Origin: Haliclystus octoradiatus
Taxonomy: Eukaryota > Cnidaria > Staurozoa > Stauromedusae > Haliclystidae
NCBI GenBank assembly: GCA_916610825.1
Contig: OU744452.1
Location: 13,620,110 to 13,684,109 of the forward strand
Reading direction: 5' to 3'
Length of the DNA: 64,000 nt
Of the stretch, positions 36,106-47,600 are shown piece after piece; position 1 is the first letter of the stretch; every line of letters starts with the position of its first letter. The notes under the pieces are model-generated. The model made no database searches. It saw nothing but the letters and a program-made list of their open reading frames with translations, and was not told the DNA's origin. The position numbers were made by a program, and so were the translations under genes.

Positions 36106-37746
36106 TTATATGACAATATTTGTTTGAAAATATAGTTGTGTTGGATGGATTCGTATCAAATCCTGTTTAGTTGATTCCATTTGACATTTCTTACAAGTTA
36201 TTAATTGCTCATCAATTTTATTAACACATTGTCTACATATAACATGATCACATTTTAATTTGAAATACTGATTAGTTCTTGTTAATGTGGAACAAAATGC
36301 ACATGAATTTTCACTTTGTTGTTCGCTGAACTTATCCCTCTCCTGTGAATAATCCGTCCTCAAAGTTGTCTTTGTTTTCTTTAATGCTAAGCGAAGGCTA
36401 CTATCCAAATCATCTTGATGACTACGTTTGCTAGTATTTGCACCACTACTTGAATCAATAACAGCTTTTATCATTCTTTTCTGATGTGATGCAGGTATCC
36501 TTAGCACTCTATCTTTGGTTTGAATTCTATTTGTGCTAGAAACTTTATCAAGGTACTTTATTTCAGGTGATGCTACTGTCTGCATATTGAGCTCTGTTTT
36601 ATTTAAGGAAACATAACGATCAATTCTCAATTTCAAAGATATATTATTAACACATTTTGATTGTTCTCCAAACGGTGTACCAGTGAAAGGGTCTGACGGT
36701 GTTCTTCCCCATGAACGCAACATTGCAACATGATTCTCTAACGATTTGGAGTCAATATTATAACCAGATGGTAAAAGAACAGGCACCGTCATAATTTCAC
36801 ATGTTAATGGATCAAGAAACTCATTTGGAATTTCTTTTTCGTTCTTGTTGCTTATAACATCATTCATACATTGTTCATTTGAAGATTTGTTGTTGGACGA
36901 AGCAGTATTAGTTTGTACTAGTGTCCCATTCGTTGCGTCTTTATCAATAATTTGATCCAACGGATTGATTTTGTGTTGATGCGATTCGAAGCATGCTATA
37001 ACATGCTCACAATTTGTTTTAGACGGTTGCCCGTATACATATATTCCACCTAATGCAGCCATTGATGAGTTTGACATACGATAAATCTTTAAAATTAAAT
37101 GTGTGCAATTGTTAAGAAACGATGAACGATTTAGTTGTAGTTGTACCGTTCCTGGTCTATTAAAGTGTGATTGTACATCGTTAAGATTATTAGTTTTAAA
37201 TGGATTTGATAATATTAAGATTTTATGAGGTGAATTGATATCTGCTTGATATCTAGATATTAATTGACAATATCCGAATGGTAGTTGTTTGCGAGATTCT
37301 ATTGACAACATATCTCTATGATAAGACAAAGGGTAACAATCCTCGCTCAAGCATCGCTTATTGCATGTATTTTTCCTATAATTTGAATTCTTAGCTCTCC
37401 AGCTGTGAGCTTGACTTGCCATTCTTCCGCAAGAGTCATCTTTCATAGGCTTACATGAGCCTGAGTAAACTTTTTTAATTTCAGAAGCTGCAAATATATC
37501 TATTCCAGTACAAAGCTGGCGTTCACATGCAAGAATTACAACAATGCAGCTTATTTCAACGTAACAAGGAAGCTGAATAACTACTTCTGCTGGACCTTTA
37601 ACGAAATATTCTGCCATAAATCCTTTCCGTTTTGACTTCTGATCTAAATCTAGAAGATTTGCTGTTGAATAATCATCACGACAAACCACATCTTTCGAGA
37701 TCTTACAACCAAGCTTTGAAACTGCAAAATCAGTCAACTTTATCAT
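36106..37746 (-). CDS. UBOX5: U-box/RING E3 ubiquitin ligase UBOX5 (RNF37)
   Basis: Single-exon frame of 546 residues; human UBOX5 is 541. The N-terminal domain opens with CRDDYSTANLLDLDQKSKRKG and EYFVKGPAEVVIQLP, matching the RNF37 N-terminal module. Near residue 236 is IYVYGQPSKTNCEHVI, like the family's EVWGQPAKTCS. The U-box is at about 306-378 (IPNEFLDPLTCEIMTVPVLL, then WGRTPSDPFTGTPF), the E2-binding fold without zinc. A C-terminal RING-like zinc finger at about 482-521 (CAFC, CDHVICRQC, CKKC) and a basic middle with LALKKTKT complete the family layout. UBOX5 is a nuclear E3 ligase that works with UBE2-type E2 enzymes and associates with VCP. The start is supported by N-terminal similarity. 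A divergent unknown gene lies upstream. Confidence 0.95.
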   Translation of the reverse strand: MIKLTDFAVSKLGCKISKDVVCRDDYSTANLLDLDQKSKRKGFMAEYFVKGPAEVVIQLPCYVEISCIVVILACERQLCTGIDIFAASEIKKVYSGSCKPMKDDSCGRMASQAHSWRAKNSNYRKNTCNKRCLSEDCYPLSYHRDMLSIESRKQLPFGYCQLISRYQADINSPHKILILSNPFKTNNLNDVQSHFNRPGTVQLQLNRSSFLNNCTHLILKIYRMSNSSMAALGGIYVYGQPSKTNCEHVIACFESHQHKINPLDQIIDKDATNGTLVQTNTASSNNKSSNEQCMNDVISNKNEKEIPNEFLDPLTCEIMTVPVLLPSGYNIDSKSLENHVAMLRSWGRTPSDPFTGTPFGEQSKCVNNISLKLRIDRYVSLNKTELNMQTVASPEIKYLDKVSSTNRIQTKDRVLRIPASHQKRMIKAVIDSSSGANTSKRSHQDDLDSSLRLALKKTKTTLRTDYSQERDKFSEQQSENSCAFCSTLTRTNQYFKLKCDHVICRQCVNKIDEQLITCKKCQMESTKQDLIRIHPTQLYFQTNIVI

Positions 37747-38559
37747 ATCAAATATGATGGTATTATCAAGAGTGCATATTCCTTCTAGTAAGTAATCAAA
37801 CTGAAATAATTGCTAAACTTTACACACTCGTCCGCCATTCCCTCTGATGATACATGTAAATGTAAATTATATAAGTAGATTGGTGAATAGTCTTGTTCAC
37901 GCGGGAAAATGAAACCACGTTTTCGAAAATGAATCGTTTTGTTTACTTTATCGCTGTTTGTGAGTGTTTGTGGGGGTGTGTGTCTGCAATAACTTTGCTA
38001 GAAAGGAAATTGTGAACTCAGTTGCCAATTGATGTCTTGATAAAAAAGATTACGTTGTTGCCTTAGGACAGTAAGCGAACATCGGATTTCTTGCTAGGTG
38101 CTAGGAGTCATTTTTAATGTTGTATGTTTAGACACAGCTAGCATTTATTTTGAGATGCGAATTTATTGATTTTGACTTCACCCTATACTATAGTCGGGTG
38201 TACTCTGCGTTTTCGGAGCGTACTTTGTAATTCGAACATTCTCAGCTACTCTGATAGATAGGCATGTTTTTTTAGTGTGGCTATTAAACTCAAACACTGA
38301 GCAAGCTTCAAATGTTTGCAAAACATTACCGTTACTTTACTTGTTTGGTTAAGACGTTGAAAGGACACATACTACGTGTCGTACTGTTGCCTATACAGTA
38401 TAAACTATACAGTTCATGCTATAAACTATGGCAGGGAAAAAAACCCTCGTGTATTTTCTATATGGCTTTATAATATATCTAATGTACTTTTATATGATTT
38501 TCTTACGGGTATGAAATGAAACAACAAATATACACATTTGTTTGACAGGAGTCACACAA
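37747..38559. promoter_or_regulatory. Shared upstream region of UBOX5 and the 38.6-kb gene
   Basis: About 800 bp between divergent starts. An acceptor (TTTGACAG, ending about 38528) shows that the plus-strand gene has a non-coding first exon in this interval. No specific promoter element was identified. Confidence 0.35.
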
Positions 38560-41235
38560 ATGTGTTCTTATCAACAACCTGAGGCAGAGAAGAGATGTCC
38601 GGAAACCTTTCTCCAGAAGTGGTAAGTTTTTCTCTTGTCTAGGCAAAATCCAACTGCTTCGTTGATTAAATGACTTAAATATAAGGGATAAACTCGACCA
38701 AATGCAATACACGTTTTCTCTTCCCATACAAGCCCTTTCATAAGAAACTTTGATAAGAAGACAAGATGGAATAGACGTAATTTTGCGTAATAATAAAGAT
38801 GGAATAGACGTAATAATACTAATATGACATTTTCAATCGAATATAACTAAAAGGATAGAAATTTAAAATACATGAATATTTATAAATTTATAGTATAATA
38901 AGGAAACGCCACAAAATTAAGTCTATTCTATCGCTTGTCTTTTAATCAAAAGCAAAAAGTTTTTCTATAAGAAACTTTAGGTTGAAATTCAAAAATCTCA
39001 AGTATTTATCATGTTTTTTTAGATTTTTGCTCTTATCATCAAGGGATTTTTGAAAACGTTTGGCACTAAAATCCTGTAAAATTAATAAACTTTTAGTACT
39101 ACTACATCTTTGTTTCTTAATAAAAATCGTGCCTCGTAGACTAGAGTACGTATAAGCTTGATATCAACATTGCGAATTTCTAATTTGAGGCTTTCCTTTT
39201 ACAAACTATTTAAGATTTAATTTGAATCGATCGACACAGCCATGTTTACTATCTACATACGCATGCGCAAAGGACGCACATTATCTTTCGAGAACAACTT
39301 TCCGGTAGCTGGAACTATATCCACCGCGTATTATTTAAGTAGTGCAGAAGTTTTTAATTTGGCACTCTAGTGAATCCAATAACTGAATCACTCACACTGT
39401 TGTAAAGAGGGCGGTTCCATCGTGTCTGACAGACATATCGGAAGACATTTCGAATAGGGCATCCACATCCACGCAAAGTTTGATCAATTATTATTTCTTA
39501 CAAATAAAGAGTGGCAAAAACAAAAAATATTCACAATAACTCGAAATATAAGTAAACTACAGCAAGTTTAAGGTCTGTGTCTGATTAATATACATTGATT
39601 AAATTCGTAATCGTCCTGATGCAACACTATGGCATGTCGTATCCAAAAAAGATTTTTCGTTAACAATATTAATTACCATTACTATTACCCAAGTTTATAA
39701 TTCTTTTATTTAATTTTGATTTGGATTTAGCTATCATACTTTATCAGAGCCTAAAATAAAATTGTCATTGGCGGAGAGAAAATCGCAAAGAAGGAAACGA
39801 ATATATCAGGAGCTCAATATAAAGATCGAAAAAGTAGTATACAAGAGTCACTACAGTAAATCTGGTCCATCTAAACAAAAGCATGGAAATATATCTGGTA
39901 ATAAACCTACAATGTGGTGTGCCTCGCTTAAGTGCAATATTCGGATAAGTGATTTCCTTTCTAACACTGTTTTAAAAGAGCAAATTGAATGTTGCTGATC
40001 CTTGGTTGGCTCTTATTTTATTACCTTAATAAAACTCAACTAATGTTTCTCGATTTTGTTCTATTATTCAGCATTCTATTCTCGTTGCAAAGAACAAAAT
40101 ATAGTCCAACAGATTTGATTTTATTGACGACGTTTCGGCTTCAAGTTCTGCCATTTTCAAGCCATGGTTACAAATTTGAACTTAAATAAGCTATATTTAA
40201 ATTAATTTACAAAAATAAATTAAACCCAAGAGATATCATCAAAAAAAAATGTATACTTATATGGATGGGCCTAAAAGTGTACTATACATAAAAGTGTACT
40301 ATATTTTTATAAAACAATTCGATAGGTTCTGAGACTTATGGCAAGAGATTAAACTCCATAATTCAAGTAACAATAATATTATAAAAGATTAACTGAAATT
40401 CCATTTTTTCAGAAAATTTCGCATTCCCAGAAGATCTTCAGTTTGATTTCGATCAAGGTGTACTAGGCAAGAAATGCAAAGATGATGATCAGCTAGTCCC
40501 TTCTATGACAACAGCAGGTATGTAAAAGAATTATGTTTGTATTATCAACCACATCACATTAATTCGAGTCTTGATCATATCCCCGCTTCCCTGAATGTAG
40601 TTCAGGAAGAAAAGTTGAAGAAAAGTAGCAGGAAAATGCTGAGAAGTCATGGAACCATAGATATTTGATTAAAATAATTGCATGAAAATATATGCATGAG
40701 TTTTCAGTGTTGAACAAACAGAGCATGACATACAAAATTTGCTAAAGCGGAGATGAAACAAAATTATAGCTTTGTCTGGACAAATGAGCTAAAGCTATAA
40801 GATGATGCCTTGTAGGCACGGGTAATCAGATGAAGCGTTTCCTTCGATATTATCCCATCATAATATACATATAATATTTTAATTTAATATTTTCAAGGTC
40901 TTGAAAATCCTGTTAATTTTTATGGTAATGATGACGCTGCAACAAAAAAAAACCTGCAGCCCTGGCACCTACAACCTAATGGTACAATTCAAATAAAACT
41001 CAAGCATGGAACTATGAAGAATGATATGCATGGTCCAGTGTTAACAAGCATGAAACAAATACGCTCCCATCAATTGGAAAGGAAAATGACAAACGAGGTG
41101 ACAAACGAAGATTCTCGTTATAGCACACGCGAAGTCATAACGATGGAACGAGATATGAAAGCCAAAAGCTATCGTGTTCCAGAAACTCCTTGCTGGGCTC
41201 CTTGCACTGCACTACAAGTGGATATTGAAGATTAA
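38560..41235 (+). CDS. Unrecognised four-exon protein, 223 residues
   Basis: Exons 38560-38621, 39731-39897, 40413-40517 and 40898-41235 have consensus splice sites. The phases fit (2+1, 1+2, 1+2) without a stop, which is strong evidence for a real gene. The protein is hydrophilic, without signal peptide or membrane helix. A very basic stretch at residues about 31-45 (LSLAERKSQRRKRIYQELN) could be nuclear localising. An acidic middle follows (FPEDLQFDFDQG, CKDDDQ), then a charged C-terminal half with THE-like runs of Met/Lys/Glu and the ending VPETPCWAPCTALQVDIED. I do not recognise the family. Exons 1 and 2 meet inside a Cys codon. The gene is convergent with the WD40 gene (383 bp between stops) and divergent from UBOX5. 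Confidence 0.75.
40085..40170 (-). mobile_element. Penelope-like element relic with degenerate hammerhead motif
   Basis: On the minus strand: TTGAAAA, TGGC-loop-GCCG, GAAAC, GTC, GTC, then AATAAAATCAAATC. The GAAAC-N3-GTC end and short stem III are the layout of minimal hammerheads in Penelope-like element repeats. The CUGANGA box has two substitutions, so activity is unlikely. It lies in intron 2 of the 38.6-41.2 kb gene. Confidence 0.5.
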
Positions 41236-41617
41236 ATTGAAAACAATTGTGCATAATGTACAATCGTACGTAATTTACCTCTCCCACGGGACTTCCCTCT
41301 GAATCGGGCTCTGAATGCAAACATGCGATTGCTAGCATTATCAATTTTAGGTATCTAATGTTATGGTAATATTAATGTTGTTTCCCCGATGACAAAAGTC
41401 TCGATCAGAAAAATCACCAACAGCTAATGACAGATCACGAACTACCTTAGTGATCAAGTTTTATGTTCAATTGTGAATTCTCAAAGTATAGAAACATCTG
41501 ATTTATAAACAAATCAAAACTTGCAATATCAACATATAGAACAAATTTACAACAATACTATTATAGTATCCAGTGAATATATTAATATTTAAAAAGTACT
41601 TTGAAAAGAGTGAAATG

Positions 41618-44600
41618 CTATGATAAAAACGTTCCTGATTTGATCAAAGAGCTTGTTGTACCCATGGAAATTAGTTTTGATTTTACGTGCGAAGCCATTG
41701 CTTGAACAGGACGATCATCACATTTCACAGTCAACATAACCTTAAAATAATGGAATCATAATATATTAATATCAATGGAATCATAATATATTAATATCAA
41801 TGGAATGTTTTAGTGCGAAATCTTGAAGATTAGATCTGAAAATCATGTAGGATCGACCAAACTCGTATAGTTTGAGTTGACGATTCTACGTCGTTTTCTG
41901 GATTATAATTTTTAAGAAAAAATTTCATATTTGCGCAAAAAGATGTGACTGCTATATGCTTCTTGATGTAATACGTATGGCGCTTCAAATAGTTTCTCTA
42001 AGATTATCAAAAAATAGTAGTAATCGAGACGCTATATATCACCCTACCCAATAGGTCTCGATTGTCAATGCGCAACGGTGCGCCGCAGCTACTCACAATG
42101 AAATTCCCTCTTGACCATTCCATCCACCATCCTCAGATGGTACTCATTTGATGATTCTAGATAAAGTAAAGGCGGAGTTGACCATAGGGGGATTTGAACT
42201 GAGCCACAGTCGATCAGATATGATTATAGTTGAAGTTCGGTTGCTCTGCTATCTGAGCTAACCCCCTATAAAGATTATCAGTTAGCTATTTAGTATCGAA
42301 TGGGGCTTCTACGAAAATGGAAATCTGAACTCCTAATCATTCTTTCTTTGCCCAAAACGACATATGGAATTGAAAGTTAAGGTGAAATTGCCATAATCTG
42401 AAAATGTTGCAGACAGGAAGTAGGATATTGCGACATATCTCTGTGATTCGAGAATTGCACCCTTAATTACCCTTTCAAAATCGTTTTTGAATTGAAACTT
42501 AGATGCAGTTCTACCATTAAGTTGATTGTTTATCACATTCTCGAAGTCAAATGGGGGACCCCAGACCATGAACCTTGAATCTTATAGGGGACAATGACCT
42601 TCAATGGTAAACTTTGTTGCCGCCTGTTGCTCTCGCATCCTTAGTATAAAGCAAACAACAAAATCGAATGCCAACATCGTGGAAACGTCCTGGGAAACGC
42701 ACCATGAACCTTGATATGTGTATACTGTAAGAAATGATCTTCAAAGTAGCGTGATTATTTCGAGTGTAGACTTGGGATTGATAACGATCGTAGATAGTGA
42801 AGTAGTTAAACTGTGAAAGGATAGTTCACCTCTAATTTATCTGTGTCAATTATTTTGACGTCTTTGCTACCACTACCAGCTGCTGCAATTAAATGAGAAT
42901 CGAGAAATCTCCCACAGTAGAGAAACTCTCCTTTCAGTTCAGGAGAAGGAAATGGAATATTGTTGATTAGTCTGCCAGTTCCAAAATCCCATAGCTAGAA
43001 ATAAATTACACAACCATTGAAATAATACATCATTCTTATAATTAACGCAATGTCCAGCCAGTGTCTTATACAACATCGTTCGGTGCCTGTTTACCTGTTG
43101 CCTAGGAGCAGTTAGGCAATACACGGTAGACATTTAGCCTGATCGTCGTCGTTAACATTAATTCATAGTTTCATTGAATTGTATTTGATTTTGTCAAATT
43201 TGACCAAGTTATGAATCATAAAATGAATGTTGTATTTTTCATGGTCAACATAGGATGTTTCAGGGGACGGTTCTGGTATATATGATATCGTCCAGCCCGA
43301 CCAGCCGGAGGCCCAGGGGATACTTTCGTATGGGCGGTCTGGCTATCCTGATACCAATACGGCTTTGTAAAATTTGCATCTGAGTGCATATACCTGTAAA
43401 GATTCCGAAGCCTTCCAGGATGCAGTTACGATCTGATTACCATACAAATCAACACCATCTCCACACACGTATGGTCCATGGATTGTACGCACAACATTTT
43501 GCACACGGACATCCCAAATCTATGCAGACCAAAACAATTATAGAATAAAGTCATCATATAAAAAATTACTATTGATGATCATATAGATTCATATGATACA
43601 GTTTTGGGATCGTCTCTAAACTTGAGTGGAATAAGTTCAGGCACGAGAGTGAAGATCACTCAAAAAAGAGAAAATTAAACTGCTAAAACAATACAAAATG
43701 TCAGTTTATTTGTTTCACAGCTTGTAGAAAACGAGGAAATATCTCATGACTGTAAAATTGAATGGGCCCTATATAACTTACATGATGCTGTACACTATTT
43801 CTTTCCTAGTAACGTGTATCCAGATGTGGCGAGCATACGGACCCAAAAGCATTCCAGCAAAATTACCATCTTTAATAATTTGCAAATCGCAACCACTAAC
43901 ATCATGGAAGGGCATTACCTCGTACATTATAACAAAAATAATCTATATATAGGCATATAGTGATTGTTGACGATGTTCCAAATATTCCATGCAAAAAAAC
44001 GAAAATATGACCTGATACATGCAGTGTTGATCGTGTAGAGATCATCTTTCCTCTATAGGAAATGTTGAATTATTCGAACATACAACGTAGATTTTGGTCA
44101 TATTGGAATACATCAGCGTTCAGTTTCTTACCTTTAAAGAATGGTCCCAACCAGCAGTTACAAAGTTATTTTTATCCTCTTGATGGAATCGCAAAGCGAA
44201 TACTTTACAGCCATGACCTCCAGATGATGCAAGTGGATCACTAACAAAAACGAAAAATACTCATCATTTCTGGAAATCATTTGCATTGTTGTTTTTACTT
44301 TCGAATATCAAGTGAATTAATACATATATAGATATATATATAGAGTATAAAACAGAGACGAGGTAAAGCCTTTTCCGTAATTCGATTTATAACCGAACCC
44401 GAGTATCACCGTCTGAAGATCGCAATAAAAGCGTGAAACTCCGAGTTACGGAAAAGGCTTTGCCTCGTCTCTGTTTTATACTCTATATTATGCTCTGTCC
44501 TAAAAAACATTGAGCACTTTCATATACATGTGTGTATAAGAGTTCACACTCAATGCAATTAATTTTTTTAATTAATTATTATTATATAGATATATATATA

Positions 44601-47600
44601 TATGATAAACATAAACAAATTCACTATAAAGGACAAACAAACCAGGAAAAACATGGATACAACTTTGTATTTCTGATCGGAACGCATTGGAGACACTAGC
44701 CACTAATCAAATAATAAACTTTTAAAACATTTTCATGACTTTCTTACTCATAATTTAATATAATTTAAATTAATGTAAACTTCTGATCAAATTCGAAATT
44801 CTCAAATGTGATATCAAGTTCGAACTGCAAGATCGATTGGGTTTTCGCTTTGCTGATATAGCGATCTGGCGTCATAACTCTAAACCAATCAGATTGATCT
44901 AATCGAATTTGTTATTTTACAATTAGATATGGTAACTCTATATATTTGAAGTATCCTCCCCTTTCGCGGTAGGGAATACGACTTTTGAAAAGGATCTGGA
45001 AAATGTTGACTTATAAAGCTCTTGAGAAAGATATATAAGTTAGAAGAATGATGGAACACAATCCAAAATAAATATATGCCATAAGTTGCTTGTTTAAGTG
45101 ACTTGTTTAAAAGTGACAGTATTCATCAGATAACTAGCATTTTGAGTTGATCGAGAATAAATATCAGAACCATTATTATCTTACATTTCGATGTCATCGA
45201 GATCACTCCCTTGGAAGACATTTCTAAGCTTTGACGTTTCTGTATCGTATAAACGAATCTTTTTATCCTGTACAAAAAATATGATTGGTATCCTTATATA
45301 TAATGAATGTGATATAAAATATCGCGTAAACATAAAATTACCTATAATAATAACTAAAATCGCAAAGCTTAATTGGAACTGACCAACAGAATGAAAAGGC
45401 AACAAGAAGTAGACCGCTAAGTTCATCAGAAGATCAGCTTATCTCTCTGGGTGTGAGAAGGCTGAAAGAACGGCCAGTAGGTGTACTGTGTTGTGAATTC
45501 AAGGCAATCATAACTCAATCACCTAACTATTCAAAACTACGAATGAAAATTGAGAACAAAATATTTGTTTACTTTCGTTTATCTGATAGTACCTAATACG
45601 ACTAATGAAAGAGGGGATACTTTCCAGGAACAAGGAGTTGGTAAAAAAACTTTTTTTTTTTCAAATATGCATCAAAATTAGGAAGAATTTAAGCTTCTTG
45701 GTAAACTTTTGATAGCAAACGGCAATGGTATAACAGTAATTGTTTTATTTCTTATTTCGAAAAACGTTTAGGCTATGATCATTGGCAATTTCTAATTTAA
45801 GTCTCATTAAAAACTTAACATCCACAATTTAATTTAATTTGTGATACATACTGTAGTTGCAATGTAATGTTAAATTGTTAATGCGGAATAACTATACCGC
45901 TAATTCAACTGTGAAACACGCAAACTAACGAGATTGATCAAACAGACGGAGGAGAATCATGGTCTTCAAGGGATGTGACTGGACGACAAGCCAAAAGATC
46001 TTTACTGTTCTATAGACTTATATACTTAGTACAAAGAGTCTGCAAGGTGGCTAGTGGGTCAAAAGTCTCAACAGAGCTGCTGTCGTCACCATTGGGTCAA
46101 TAGGACTGTTGTTTAGGCAAGTTTTCAAGGCAATAAAAAGTTATATTTAGCTATTTTACTGCCAACACAAGGGCTCAACAAATGTGGGGATCTTGTTATT
46201 GTAGATCACATAAGGCTAAAGAAAATCCAGAAAAAAGTTGATATTTTTTATTTATAGGCCCGCAAGCCTCAACAAAAAATCCAGAAGAAACATTTGATCT
46301 GAGTGGCTACATTTCTTGTTATGTGTTTGATCTTTCACTGGCCAACACCAAGTCAAACTCAGTCAACACAAAACTCACTGGCCAACAAAAGGGGATCAGA
46401 TGCAAGAATAGGAAACACAGGATTGCAGAACACCGTACCTTCCCTGTTGTTGCAAAGCATGTTCCATCATTAGCGAAATCCATTGCACTGATTTCATTGC
46501 TTTCTTCATTGATGGAATCAACACACCGAAATACATCCATGTTCCATATGGAAACAGTACCATCGCTTCCTAAATCATAATAATTGTAAATTGATTAAAG
46601 CATAGGACATTACAAAATGTTTGTTAAAGGCTCATGAACTTTTCATAATTTGTTCAACAACTTTTTATAGAAGCTTGATGAGCTGGTACTGTAAGGAATT
46701 GTTTATAAACAATTCATCAATGACAAGCCTATTTATCTAAGGATGGCAGATAATAATAATAATAATAATGAATTTATATAGCGCCATTTCTTAGGATAAT
46801 CCAATGGCGCTTTACAATATAGTTAATTAGTATCGAGAAATTATAATAGAACCCCCATAATAGGTATGAAGGGTATATATCAGTTAGGTATATTATAACA
46901 ATATATTATCTTGGTGAAATCTTAAATCTTAATTTATACAATCTTTGAACACTAGATTACTTTATTGAATATTTTTTTTTTTTTTTTTTCACTGTTGACT
47001 ATGCTTTGACTAATACTAAATGTAAATTATCAAATAATTAACTGAGCTTCATAAATTGTAAGCCTCCTTAAACAGGAAGGTTTTAATGTTCGTTTTAAAC
47101 TCAGAAAGAGATGTACAACTACGGATGTCAATAGTTAAACTGTTCCATAACTCGGGGGCCATGTAACAGAATGCCCGGTTTCCGTACGTTTTTAAATTGC
47201 ATTTTGGCTGGACAAGGAGCTTCTTGTCTGCTGATCGTAACGCTCGAGTAGGCTTGTATAAATGTAACAATTCCTGGATATAAATTGGTGCCATATCATT
47301 CAATGCTTTGTAGGTTGTAATTAATATTTTAAATTTTATCCTTTGAGCGACAGGAAGCCAGTGGAGATCTACTAGAACAGGTGTTATGTGGTCGTATTTT
47401 TTAGTTCTAGTGAGCAGACGTGCAGCCGAATTTTGAACAGATTGTAATTTTTGTAATTGATTTTTTGCAATGCCTGATAATATAGTGTTACAATGATCCA
47501 ATCTAGATGTTACAAAGGCATGTATTAGAATTTTACAGTGTTTGAAGGAACAGTCCAGATCGAATTGCATTAATTGTGAGTAACAGCGGCTTATCATTGT

